Origin: JAHEJV01 sp964653555
Lineage (GTDB): Bacteria > Myxococcota_A > UBA9160 > SMWR01
Length of the DNA stretch: 64,000 nucleotides
Direction: 5' to 3'
NCBI GenBank assembly: GCA_964653555.1
Contig: CAZZFT010000001.1
Coordinates: 62,001 to 126,000 of the forward strand
Part shown: positions 34,912-42,903 of the stretch, one piece after another
Layout: each line of letters opens with the position of its first letter
How positions within the stretch are numbered: position 1 is the stretch's first letter
Position numbers and translations under genes: made by a program
Notes under the pieces: generated by a model
The model's database searches: none
The model's input: only the letters and a program-made list of their open reading frames with translations
What the model was told of the DNA's origin: nothing

Positions 34912-35199
34912 TCACTCCTTCGCGGCCGCGGGGCGCAGCGCCGGCGGCAGCTCCCAGAAGACGTCGGCGGCGGCGAGTTCGACGATGGCGTCGGCGCCGA
35001 GCACCTCGCGAACGCATCGGGCGAAGTACACACCGAACAGGCAGGTCGGCTCGGTGAGCCGCAATCTCACGCGAGGCGGGTCGCCGGCCTCGACCTCGTC
35101 GACCAGCCCGAAGGACACGATGTCGATCGGTCGCCCGTGGGAGATCGAGCAGGGATCCTGGATGCGGGACAGGCGAGCCAGGATCTCTTCGCGCGTCAC
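34912..35199 (-). CDS. MIP18/DUF59 family protein (SufT/PaaD-like)
   Basis: A small 95-residue protein. ILARLSRIQDPCSISHGRPI leads into DIVSFGLVDEVEAGDPPRVRLR and the TEPTCLFGVYF segment, the usual DUF59 order with the DPC cysteine near residue 16. DUF59 proteins assist iron-sulfur cluster or metal insertion, as in SufT and PaaD. Here it is overlapped by GTGA with the upstream amidohydrolase stop and sits between two amidohydrolases. It may therefore act as a dedicated accessory factor, or mature a downstream oxygenase not in the window. Confidence 0.78.
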   Translation of the reverse strand: MTREEILARLSRIQDPCSISHGRPIDIVSFGLVDEVEAGDPPRVRLRLTEPTCLFGVYFARCVREVLGADAIVELAAADVFWELPPALRPAAAKE

Positions 35200-36281
35200 G
35201 CCGCGGAGGCTCCGGGCGTGTGGGACCAGGGCGGTGCGAGTCCCCGCTCGGCCCGGGCCCTCGCGACCTCGTCGCCCGCGAGCCGCCGAAGCAGGTCCGC
35301 CTCATCGATCCCGTGCAGACGCAGCAGGTTGCCACCTAGGATCTGCGCCTTGGTCGCGTCGTCGACCGGCGGAAACCCCTCCTCTTCCACCAGGTCCTTC
35401 GGCATCTCGAAGCGGCGAAACGCCTCGATGATCGGCTGGGCATGGGTGAGCATGCAGCCGGTTCCGTAGAGGATCTTGTGCGGACCGCCCAGGGCTAGCA
35501 GGCTGCCCAGGATGCGCGCGAAGCGCCGCGGATAGCGAACGACCAGGTTCGCCGTGATCTCGAGGTTGGCGTAGACGTTGGGGTGGCGGCCGAGCTGGTA
35601 GGCCGTCTCCTCCAGGAAGGCCATTCCCGAGTGAACTACCTCGAAGGTGAGCTCCGGGAACGCCACGGCAGCCTCGTCGACATCGTTGACGTTCAGATAC
35701 GGGTCGAGGGGCTCCCGACGGAAAGGGACCGCCTTGTGCATCGCGACGTGGCGGACGCCGAGCTGGAGGGCGTGGCGCAGGAGCGGATACATCCGCTCCA
35801 CGTCGTTGAACAGCACGCCGTCGGCGCGCCCGTTCGCGTCGTAGGCCCCGGTGACGGGATAGAACTTGAAGCCGACCACGCCGTACTCCTCGCGCAGCCG
35901 GTCCATCTGCTCGACCGCCCGCGGGCCGGCGGTGGAATCGACACCCCCGTAGAGCAGCACGCGACCGGGGAGGGCGCGCGAGAGTTCGGCACCCACGGCG
36001 ATCGGAGTCCCGCCGTCGCGCAGCACGGGGGTGAGCGCGACGTCGTGATAGACGGCGAGATCCGTCTCGCTCTCGAAGAAGACCACCGAAGCCATCGACT
36101 CGGCATCCCAACGGCGGACGAAGACCTCCGGGGGACACACGTAGTCTGGGTGGGACCACTGCGAGTGCATGCCGATCAGCTGCTGGCGCAGCATCTCGAA
36201 CTCCTCCGGGCTCGCACCGCTGGCGCGATTGCGCGGAGTCATGTTGTAGGCGTGGATGACGGCGTCCGCGACGACGGACAT
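35196..36281 (-). CDS. amidohydrolase family protein
   Basis: A 361-residue TIM-barrel protein. It starts MSVVADAVIHAYNMTPRN, where the usual HxH is altered to HAY. A substrate lysine region VVGFKFYPVTGAYDANG is near residue 145, HVAMHKAVPFRREP near 195, FEVVHSGMAFLEE and a C-terminal ILYGTGCMLTHAQPI. ATG 36279-36281 has AGGGGG ahead. It opens a three-gene operon with the DUF59 protein and another amidohydrolase. The second metal histidine is replaced by tyrosine, so its metal site may differ from classical members. Confidence 0.85.
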   Translation of the reverse strand: MSVVADAVIHAYNMTPRNRASGASPEEFEMLRQQLIGMHSQWSHPDYVCPPEVFVRRWDAESMASVVFFESETDLAVYHDVALTPVLRDGGTPIAVGAELSRALPGRVLLYGGVDSTAGPRAVEQMDRLREEYGVVGFKFYPVTGAYDANGRADGVLFNDVERMYPLLRHALQLGVRHVAMHKAVPFRREPLDPYLNVNDVDEAAVAFPELTFEVVHSGMAFLEETAYQLGRHPNVYANLEITANLVVRYPRRFARILGSLLALGGPHKILYGTGCMLTHAQPIIEAFRRFEMPKDLVEEEGFPPVDDATKAQILGGNLLRLHGIDEADLLRRLAGDEVARARAERGLAPPWSHTPGASAA

Positions 36282-36299
36282 GCGGCCCCCTGGCAGCCT

Positions 36300-36327
36300 G
36301 AGATAAAACGTGCGCTCAGCCAACCAA
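36300..36327 (-). promoter_or_regulatory. weak promoter candidate for amidohydrolase/DUF59 operon
   Basis: Read on the minus strand: TTGGTT (36322-36327), 16-base spacer, TATCTC (36300-36305). Confidence 0.3.
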
Positions 36328-36394
36328 AGACTACTCGACCGGATCCGCTGCTGACAAGCCGGAGGCGTCCGATGCCACGGTGGCGTGCCGCGAT

Positions 36395-36423
36395 TTGGCT
36401 CCACTCCAGCGGCAGATCATATT
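36395..36423 (+). promoter_or_regulatory. putative promoter of D-aminoacylase-like gene
   Basis: TTGGCT (36395-36400), 17-base spacer, CATATT (36418-36423), in an A/T-rich segment. A nearby TTTGACTATA also occurs, inverted, upstream of the crotonase at 39854. Confidence 0.45.
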
Positions 36424-36441
36424 TGACTATAGTGCAACAAA

Positions 36442-36483
36442 ATGAGCGACGAAGGGGTGACGGCGTGGGACTCGATCTGCTGA
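36442..36483 (+). other. possible 13-codon leader ORF overlapping the next start
   Basis: ATG 36442 opens a 13-residue frame (MSDEGVTAWDSIC) ending at TGA 36481-36483, spanning the GTG start of the following gene in another frame. It could couple or limit translation. It may equally be chance. Confidence 0.2.
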
Positions 36484-38219
36484 TCCGGGGCGGGCGCGTC
36501 GTCGACGGTACCGGGGATCCCGCCCGCATCGCCGACGTGGGGATCGCGGGCGATCGCATCGTCGCCGTCGATGAGCACATCGACGAGCCGGCCGCCGAGC
36601 GCGTCGACGCCGACGGCCTGGTCGTGGCGCCCGGCTTCATCGACAGCCACACGCACATGGACGGCCAGCTCTTCTGGGACGAGATCGGCTCCTCCAGCGC
36701 CTGGCACGGGTGCACGACCGTCGTGTGCGGAAACTGCGGCTTCACGCTCGCTCCCATCCCCAGGGGAGATCCCGAGTACCCGCTGAGTCTGATGGCGGGA
36801 GTCGAGCAGATTCCGCGCGACGTCCTCCAGGCCAGCGTCCCCTTCGACTGGGACTCGTTCGCGGGCTTCGTCGCTTCGCTCGAGCGCCGGGGCCTTCCCC
36901 TCAACATGGCGTGCTACGTGGGACACCCGGTGGTCCGCCACGCGGCGATGGGGGAGCGCAGCCTGACGGAGCCGGCGAGCGAAGCGGATCTCGATGCGAT
37001 CGAGCACATCCTGCGCGAGGCGCTGGACGCGGGCGCGCTCGGCGTCTCGTTCAACCGGTCGCCCGCGGATCGCGACGATCGAGGTCGCGCCACCGCGGGC
37101 GTCGACTGCGGTTGGGACGAGGTTCGGCGGATGATCGGAGTCCTCGCGGACTACCCGGGAACGCTGACCCAGGCGATCCCGGGCTGGTCGTTGCCGGGGC
37201 CCACGGGCATCGCCTCGGGCTGGGAGGAGGAGCTCGACCAGTGGGTCGCCGCAACCCGCGGCGCGAGACGCCCGATGGTATGGGGACCGCTGATCGAGAC
37301 CTACGACGAGGACTACCTGCGGATCGCGCGACGTGGACGTCGGCAAGGTGCTCGCATGCACGCGGCGACGGGGGTGGTGGCCCTCTCGACTCTCGCGACG
37401 TTCCAGATCACCAATCTCTTCGCCACCATCCCGGGCTGGGAGTTTCTCTTCGAGCTGTCGGAAGCAGACCGTCTGAAGGCCCTCGCGGAGCCCCAGGTGC
37501 GAGTGCGGCTGCGCCGCGCGACCGGCAGAGAGCGCTTCGTCGGCTATCCCCTGAAGACCGAGGACGAGCGCGGCCATCCGGTGCCGGGCCCCGAGATCCC
37601 CTTCTTCTGGCACAACATCCACCGGGTCGGATTCGGCACCGACGCCTTCGATCTCGACGGACCCTCGCTGGCCGAGGAGGCGGAGCGGGAGCGGCGACAT
37701 CCCGTGGACGTGATGCTCGACGGGGCCGTCGCGAGCCGCCTTCGGGAGTTCGTGATCGTCTTCCCCTACGGCCAGGTCCCGGATCGCACGCTGCGCACGA
37801 TGCAGGACGAGGCCGCGGTGCTGTCCCGGAACGATACGGGGGCGCATCTGTCGCTCTTGTGCAACGCCGAGAGTACGCAGCTCCTGGCGCAGTGGGTGCG
37901 GGATCGGGAGGCGATCTCCCTGGAGCGCGCGATCCATCTGTTGACGGCTCGCCAGGCCGAGGTGTTCCAGCTTTCCGACCGGGGTGCGCTGCGGCCGGGC
38001 CTGGCCGCCGACGTCGTGCTCCTCGACCTGGAACGCGTGGGTCCGCAGTCTCCGGATCTGGCCCGCGACGTCCCTGGCGGTGGAACGAGAATCGTGCAGC
38101 GCGCCGAGGGGATCGAACGCGTCATCGTTTCGGGCCGGACACTCCTGCGCGAGGGGCGCCCCAGCGGTGAGCGTCCCGGTCGCTTCCTGCGCCCGCGTGA
38201 GATGGCGGGCCGCAGCTGA
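36465..38219 (+). CDS. N-acyl-D-amino-acid deacylase-like amidohydrolase
   Basis: A 584-residue amidohydrolase of the D-aminoacylase type. The N-terminal sandwich (DLLIRGGRVVDGTGDPARIA) leads to APGFIDSHTHMDGQLFWDE with the HTH metal motif near residue 60, then the characteristic HGCTTVVCGNCGFTLAP with its metal-ligand Cys. Late blocks are RNDTGAHLSLLCN and the RPGLAADVVLLDLERVG sandwich return. GTG 36465 follows AAGGGG and starts the domain exactly. Family enzymes hydrolyse N-acyl amino acids or related amides. Catalytic residues appear intact. The alpha/beta hydrolase follows 33 bases later. Confidence 0.87.
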   Translation: MGLDLLIRGGRVVDGTGDPARIADVGIAGDRIVAVDEHIDEPAAERVDADGLVVAPGFIDSHTHMDGQLFWDEIGSSSAWHGCTTVVCGNCGFTLAPIPRGDPEYPLSLMAGVEQIPRDVLQASVPFDWDSFAGFVASLERRGLPLNMACYVGHPVVRHAAMGERSLTEPASEADLDAIEHILREALDAGALGVSFNRSPADRDDRGRATAGVDCGWDEVRRMIGVLADYPGTLTQAIPGWSLPGPTGIASGWEEELDQWVAATRGARRPMVWGPLIETYDEDYLRIARRGRRQGARMHAATGVVALSTLATFQITNLFATIPGWEFLFELSEADRLKALAEPQVRVRLRRATGRERFVGYPLKTEDERGHPVPGPEIPFFWHNIHRVGFGTDAFDLDGPSLAEEAERERRHPVDVMLDGAVASRLREFVIVFPYGQVPDRTLRTMQDEAAVLSRNDTGAHLSLLCNAESTQLLAQWVRDREAISLERAIHLLTARQAEVFQLSDRGALRPGLAADVVLLDLERVGPQSPDLARDVPGGGTRIVQRAEGIERVIVSGRTLLREGRPSGERPGRFLRPREMAGRS

Positions 38220-38252
38220 TCCCGTACGGATCGAGGCGGCGGGAGGCGCAGC

Positions 38253-39035
38253 GTGACACTCGAGCGGCGACGGTCCCCGGCCATCTGGGTCGAGGTGCGC
38301 GGCATGGGTGCTGCGACCCTGCTCCTCCTGCACGGACTCGGCGGCAACGGCCGCGTCTGGGACCGCTTTATCGAGCAGGTCGCTCCTCGCTGGCGCGGAC
38401 GCATCGTGGTTCCCGATCTGCGGGGCCACGGCCGGAGCGAGCCGGGCCTGGCCTACTTCTTCGGCTTCCAGGCCGCCGATCTCGACGAGGTGCTCGAGCC
38501 GACGCGGCCTCTCGTCGTCGTCGGCCAATCGCTCGGAGGGCTAGTGGCGCTGACGCTGGCGAGCGGCGCCTATCGCCTGCAGCCCGATCGGGTGATCGCG
38601 ATCGGCGTGATGCCCCTGTGGGACGAGTCGCACGTCGCCCAGGCGCGCGAGCTGGCTTCGCGGCCGACGGCCTGGTTTGACGACGAGGGCGAGGCCGTGC
38701 GTCGCTTTCTGTGGCTCTCGGGGCTCGCCGGTCACGTCGATCCCGCCAGCGCGGCCGCGCGCAGCGGCATCGTCGCCGAGAACGGACGCTATCGCCTCCG
38801 GCAGGATCCCCGAAGCTATTTCACGGGTGCGCCGCACCTGCCGAGCCTGCTCGCGGCGGCGCGTTGCCCGGTGGACCTGGTCTACGGCCGACGGCACGAG
38901 GTCGTCAACCTGCGGCTGGTCGCGCGTGTCGTCGCCGACCCGCGGATGTGGGACGGCGGGCACAACCTGCACCTCGACCAGCCGTCGCAGCTCGCTGCGC
39001 TGGTGCTCGAGAGGGCAGCGGAGATCCCCTGCTGA
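38253..39035 (+). CDS. alpha/beta hydrolase
   Basis: A 260-residue alpha/beta-hydrolase-fold enzyme. It has the oxyanion segment LLLLHGLGGNGRVWD near residue 23, VPDLRGHGRSEPG, the nucleophile elbow VVGQSLGGLVAL (Ser near 92), an acid candidate in VDLVYGRRHEVVN and the catalytic His in MWDGGHNLHLDQP. GTG 38253 follows GGGAGGCG. It is probably cotranscribed with the D-aminoacylase-like gene, so the two may act in sequence on an ester or amide. It lies 3 bases from the convergent crotonase. Confidence 0.87.
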   Translation: MTLERRRSPAIWVEVRGMGAATLLLLHGLGGNGRVWDRFIEQVAPRWRGRIVVPDLRGHGRSEPGLAYFFGFQAADLDEVLEPTRPLVVVGQSLGGLVALTLASGAYRLQPDRVIAIGVMPLWDESHVAQARELASRPTAWFDDEGEAVRRFLWLSGLAGHVDPASAAARSGIVAENGRYRLRQDPRSYFTGAPHLPSLLAAARCPVDLVYGRRHEVVNLRLVARVVADPRMWDGGHNLHLDQPSQLAALVLERAAEIPC

Positions 39036-39038
39036 GTC

Positions 39039-39854
39039 CTACTTCCGCGAGCCTCCGCTCGCGGCGCCTTGCGGTGTCCACGGCGGCGGCTTCTTCTCGG
39101 AGAAGGCGTGGAGCCCCGCAAAGAAGTCCGAACCGATCGCGCTGCGAAAGTGCTCCTCGACGCTGTACGGCGGCAGGCTGCGCTGCATCACGCTCTTCGT
39201 GTACTCGCGCGCGAGCGGGGACACGACTCGGACCTCGTCGACGTACTGACGCACCTGCGCATCGAGCTCCTCGGGCTTGCACACCCGGTTGACGACGCCC
39301 ATCGCCAGCAGCTCCTCGGTCGGAACGCTTCGCGCCGTGAAGATCAGATCCTTGGCGCGGGCGAGCCCGATGCGCGGCACCAGGCGCACGGCACTGACCG
39401 TGTCGGCGATGCCCCATTTGCCCGGCGCGATCGAGAGCTTCGCCCCCTCGGCCGCGATCACCATGTCACAGAGGAGGACGAGCACCGCCCCGGCCCCGTA
39501 GGCGCTGCCGTTCATCGCACAGATCACGGTCTTCGGGCAGGACTCGATCGCGTGGAAGGCGGGGTAGTCGCCGTAGACGTGGTCGTACATCACCGTCGCC
39601 AACCGCTCGGAGAAGCCCTTCATCGCCAGGTCGATCAGCTCCTGGCCCTGCTGGAGATTGCCGCCCGCGCTGAACATGCGTCCCGTGCCGCGGAAGACGA
39701 CCACGCTGCGCTCCTCGTCGAAGCGGGCACGGATGAAGCATTCCGTGAGCTGCTCGAAGACCTCGGAATCGATCAGGTTCATCGTGTCCGGGCGGTTCAA
39801 CGTGATCCAGATCGCCTCGGGGGTCGTCTCGTAGAGAACGGCTCGGTCGGTCAT
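39039..39854 (-). CDS. enoyl-CoA hydratase/isomerase family protein
   Basis: A 271-residue crotonase-fold protein. It has WITLNRPDTMNLIDSEVFEQ, the first oxyanion motif RMFSAGGNLQQGQE near residue 60, and the second CAMNGSAYGAGAVLVLLCDM near 113-130, followed by KWGIADTVSAVRLVPR. The position normally carrying the first hydratase Glu holds Ala/Val, so isomerase or hydrolase activity is as likely as hydration. ATG 39852-39854 follows CAGGAGGG, with its own promoter. It is about 70 bases downstream of the PQQ dehydrogenase gene but separately transcribed. Confidence 0.87.
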   Translation of the reverse strand: MTDRAVLYETTPEAIWITLNRPDTMNLIDSEVFEQLTECFIRARFDEERSVVVFRGTGRMFSAGGNLQQGQELIDLAMKGFSERLATVMYDHVYGDYPAFHAIESCPKTVICAMNGSAYGAGAVLVLLCDMVIAAEGAKLSIAPGKWGIADTVSAVRLVPRIGLARAKDLIFTARSVPTEELLAMGVVNRVCKPEELDAQVRQYVDEVRVVSPLAREYTKSVMQRSLPPYSVEEHFRSAIGSDFFAGLHAFSEKKPPPWTPQGAASGGSRK

Positions 39855-39872
39855 GGGGCCCTCCTGCCGGTG

Positions 39873-39901
39873 ATCATATAGTCAAACGAACGCACGGTAA
39901 A
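39873..39901 (-). promoter_or_regulatory. promoter of crotonase gene
   Basis: Read on the minus strand: TTTACC (39896-39901), 17-base spacer, TATGAT (39873-39878). Matches the layout of the promoter at 6582-6610. Confidence 0.6.
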
Positions 39902-39925
39902 CGAGAAAGGCGAGGACGCCGGCGC

Positions 39926-41962
39926 TCACGGCAGGGCGAAGGCGATCAGGGCGTCTCCGGGCTCGGACCAGAGATGTCCGCCAGCCGCCACCACCACATA
40001 CTGCCGGCCGTTCTCGCGGAGTCGGTAGGTCGCGGGGCTCGCGTTCGCGGTGTACGGGAGGCGATGGGACCAGACCTCCTTCCCGGTCTCGGCGTCGAAG
40101 GCGCGCAGGAACTTGTCCGTCGTGGCACCGATGAAGATCAGGCCGCTCGCGGTCAGGACGCCGCCTCCCAGATTGGGCGTCCCCAGGCGGAACCAGAACG
40201 GAAACGGAGCCTGGTCGCGGGAGGTGCCGAGCGGGACCTCCCAGTCGATCCCGCCCGAGCCGAGATCGACCGCGACGAGGGCGCCCCAGGGCGGCGGCGT
40301 GCACGGCGCGCCGAAGGGAGAGAGCAGCGGTCCGCGGCGCATCCCGTAGGGCGTGCCCTTCATCGGGTTGTACTCGATCGGCGTTCCAGGCTGGCTCATC
40401 TCGAACGATGGCACGTCGAGCGCGTCGAACTCTTTTCGAGGGATCAACTGGACGACCGCGGCCCAGCGGTTGATGTTCACGAACAGCCGACCGCGCACCG
40501 GATCGATCATCACGCCGCCCCAGTTCGCGCCGCCCCCGGGTCCCGGGTACTGGACCGAGCCCTCGAGCGAGGGAGGGGTGTAGATGCCCTCGGAGCGCAG
40601 GGCGGCGATCTGGTCCCGGCACCGTCCCCGGTCCCAGAAGGTGAAGCCCCAGGCGTCCTCCGGTCCGAATTCCAGCGGGTGGAGCGGCGGTGGATGCGTC
40701 GGCACGGGCTGGCTGGGCGACAGGCTCTCTCCTGGCACGCCGTCGACGGGGACCGGCCTCTCCTCGACCGGAAAGATCGGCTCGCCGGTCTCGCGGTGCA
40801 GCAGGAAGACGTGGCCGGCCTTCGTCGCCTGCGCAACGGCCGGGATCACCTCCTGCTCGGTGCGCAGATCGAAGAGTGCCGGCTGCGAGCCGACGTCGTA
40901 GTCCCAGACGTCGTGACGAACGGTCTGGAACTGCCACACGAGCTGGCCCGTGGAGGCGCGCAGAGCGACGACAGAGCTCGAGTAGCCATCCAGTCCGTGC
41001 CGGGCCGCGGCGAAGGAGTCGGGCGACGCATTGCCCGTCGGCACGAAGATCAGGTCGCGTTCCGCGTCTGCCGACATGATCGACCAGACGTTCGCCGTCC
41101 CCGGTCGCCACCAGGCTCCGCTCTCGTCGCGACTCCAGGGTGGCAACGAGAGGCCCGGCGGCACCGGGTCCCAGGCCCAGCGAAGGGCGCCTGTGCGCAC
41201 GTCGAAGGCCCGGACCACGCCGCTCGGCGCGTCCACCCGGACGTTGTCGGCGACTAGCGCGCCGACGACGACGAGATCGTGGACGACCAGCGGCGGCGAC
41301 GTGACGTAGTACTCCCAGAGCGGCGCCTCGCCCAGCCCTTCGCGCAGCGCGACCGTTCCACCTTCGCCGAAGTCGGCGCACGGCGCGCCGGTCTCGGCAT
41401 CGAGGGCGATCAGCCGCGAATCGGTCGTCCCGGTGAAGATCCGGCGTCGGCAGGCCTCTCCCGACGGGCGCGTGGGATCCTCCCAGTGGGAGACCCCCCG
41501 GCAGGTCAGCGGGTAGTGGGTACCGCGCTTCGAGAGATCGACGTGGGGGTCGAAGCTCCAGCGCACCGCGCCGCTCTCCGGATCCAGGGCGAACACGCGG
41601 TTGAAGGGCGTGCACACGTAGAGCGTGCCGTGGGTGACGATCGGCGTGGCGGTGAAGGCGCTCGGGTGCCTCCCGTCGCTCCCGTCCGACCGATCGCCGT
41701 GCCGGAAGGTCCAGGCCACTTCGAGCGCGTCGACGTTGTCCGGCGTGATCTGGGTCAGCGGGGAGTACTTGCGCCCGCCCGGGTCACCCCCGTATTTGGG
41801 CCACCCGGCCGTCGGGCCGGAGAGGTCGACGGACGCCGGCCCGTCGGCGCCACAGCCCGACAGGAGCACGAGGAGCAGCCCGAGTCTGCACCAGCGCAGG
41901 GCGGTCAGGCTCAGCGGATCGCCATCGCGTTGGCCGGGGATCCCATGCCGCCCGGAATCCAC
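39926..41962 (-). CDS. PQQ-dependent dehydrogenase, lipoprotein
   Basis: A quinoprotein with an eight-bladed propeller fold. It has GPTAGWPKYGGDPGGRKYSP at the front, repeated W-motif blades (TRDxW-like ends such as GALRWAWDP, QLVWQFQTVRHDVWDYDVGS), and RPGTANVWSIMS and PNLGGGVLTASGLIFIGATT late. The N-terminus contains a lipoprotein signal LLLVLLSGC (lipobox LSGC), placing it in the periplasm on a membrane. The start is ambiguous: GTG 41960-41962 gives a long leader. The stop of the upstream gene (41911-41913) overlaps an in-frame CTG at 41912-41914, which would give an ideal 21-residue signal. It likely oxidises an alcohol, aldehyde or polyol and passes electrons to cytochrome c or ubiquinone. 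Confidence 0.85.
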   Translation of the reverse strand: MDSGRHGIPGQRDGDPLSLTALRWCRLGLLLVLLSGCGADGPASVDLSGPTAGWPKYGGDPGGRKYSPLTQITPDNVDALEVAWTFRHGDRSDGSDGRHPSAFTATPIVTHGTLYVCTPFNRVFALDPESGAVRWSFDPHVDLSKRGTHYPLTCRGVSHWEDPTRPSGEACRRRIFTGTTDSRLIALDAETGAPCADFGEGGTVALREGLGEAPLWEYYVTSPPLVVHDLVVVGALVADNVRVDAPSGVVRAFDVRTGALRWAWDPVPPGLSLPPWSRDESGAWWRPGTANVWSIMSADAERDLIFVPTGNASPDSFAAARHGLDGYSSSVVALRASTGQLVWQFQTVRHDVWDYDVGSQPALFDLRTEQEVIPAVAQATKAGHVFLLHRETGEPIFPVEERPVPVDGVPGESLSPSQPVPTHPPPLHPLEFGPEDAWGFTFWDRGRCRDQIAALRSEGIYTPPSLEGSVQYPGPGGGANWGGVMIDPVRGRLFVNINRWAAVVQLIPRKEFDALDVPSFEMSQPGTPIEYNPMKGTPYGMRRGPLLSPFGAPCTPPPWGALVAVDLGSGGIDWEVPLGTSRDQAPFPFWFRLGTPNLGGGVLTASGLIFIGATTDKFLRAFDAETGKEVWSHRLPYTANASPATYRLRENGRQYVVVAAGGHLWSEPGDALIAFALP

Positions 41963-42885
41963 AGCGGCATCGCGACGAAGAAGAACGTCCACCTCCGGTC
42001 CCCGGCGCAGGCGGTGGCCAGGTCGCGGAAGCACAGGATCTCTCCGAAGGGAAGTCCCAGGTTGCGCTGCATCGTCACGTGCGCGCTGCCCACGTTGTTC
42101 GGGCGGAAGGGCGCCACCTCGATGGCCAGGTTGTCGGCCGTCACGGCCGACCAGCGCTGCTCGTGCGCGATGGGGGCCAGCTCGGTGGTGATCCCCGGGT
42201 TCACCGGTGCGGCCTCGCCCGGCGCGGGCTGCATCAGCTCGCGCCGCCGCTCCCGGTCCGCGTCGAGATACATCTCGGTCCAGCCGGTCCGGAAGCACAC
42301 GACGTCGCCGGGCAGGATCTCGACGCCCTGGTGGCGCACGCAGGCATGGAACTGCTCCACGTCGATCACATGGTCGACGGGCAGGGGATCGCGAGCCCCG
42401 CCCGCGAGCATGCGCGCCACGTCCAGCAGGACCCCGCGCCCCGCGATGCCGCGCTGCGCGACCTTGTCGATCCCACCGCGTCTCACGTAGCCGTTCGCGT
42501 CGATGTCCTCGGGGCCGAAGCCGTTGTAGAAGACGCCGTCCACACCCTCCTCGCGACAGCCGGCGTGGACGAACGAATCCCACTGGGAGGATCCCTGGGT
42601 CGCGAGCAGGATGTGGTCGTCGTTGCACACCATCCCGTCGAACTCGGCGTTGTGGAGATGCGCCGTCTTCTCGAGCTCGGGACGCAGGATGGCGCGGTCC
42701 GTGGGGAGGTCCACCGGAAGATTGAGCGGGTAGTGTCGTCCGAGGACCACCTCCGTCGCGCCGCTCCGGACCACGTCGGGCGTCTGGAAGTTCAGCGTGC
42801 CGAGCTCGTCGTCGTCGCCGAAGACGCCCCAGTTCGAGAGCTTCGGCGCGCCCGGGCGCGGGGGCTTGAGCGAGAGGCTCTTCAT
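41911..42885 (-). CDS. cyclase family protein (kynurenine formamidase-like)
   Basis: A 324-residue member of the cyclase/formamidase superfamily, which uses metal-bound water to hydrolyse amides or lactones. It starts MKSLSLKPPRPGAPKLSNWG. The metal-binding motif HxGTHxDxxxH appears as a variant, GSSQWDSFVHAG near residue 99-110. GVLLDVARMLAG and ILPGDVVCFRTGWTEMY follow as in the family. ATG 42883-42885 lies 18 bases after the acyl-CoA dehydrogenase stop in the same operon. The altered first metal ligands make catalytic activity somewhat uncertain. Confidence 0.82.
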   Translation of the reverse strand: MKSLSLKPPRPGAPKLSNWGVFGDDDELGTLNFQTPDVVRSGATEVVLGRHYPLNLPVDLPTDRAILRPELEKTAHLHNAEFDGMVCNDDHILLATQGSSQWDSFVHAGCREEGVDGVFYNGFGPEDIDANGYVRRGGIDKVAQRGIAGRGVLLDVARMLAGGARDPLPVDHVIDVEQFHACVRHQGVEILPGDVVCFRTGWTEMYLDADRERRRELMQPAPGEAAPVNPGITTELAPIAHEQRWSAVTADNLAIEVAPFRPNNVGSAHVTMQRNLGLPFGEILCFRDLATACAGDRRWTFFFVAMPLWIPGGMGSPANAMAIR

Positions 42886-42903
42886 CGCGAGAGCTTCCTC
42901 CTT

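Noticed and set aside
35583..36464. Forward extension of the D-aminoacylase-like frame
   Set aside because: It overlaps the opposite-strand amidohydrolase completely and has no D-aminoacylase residues before 36465.
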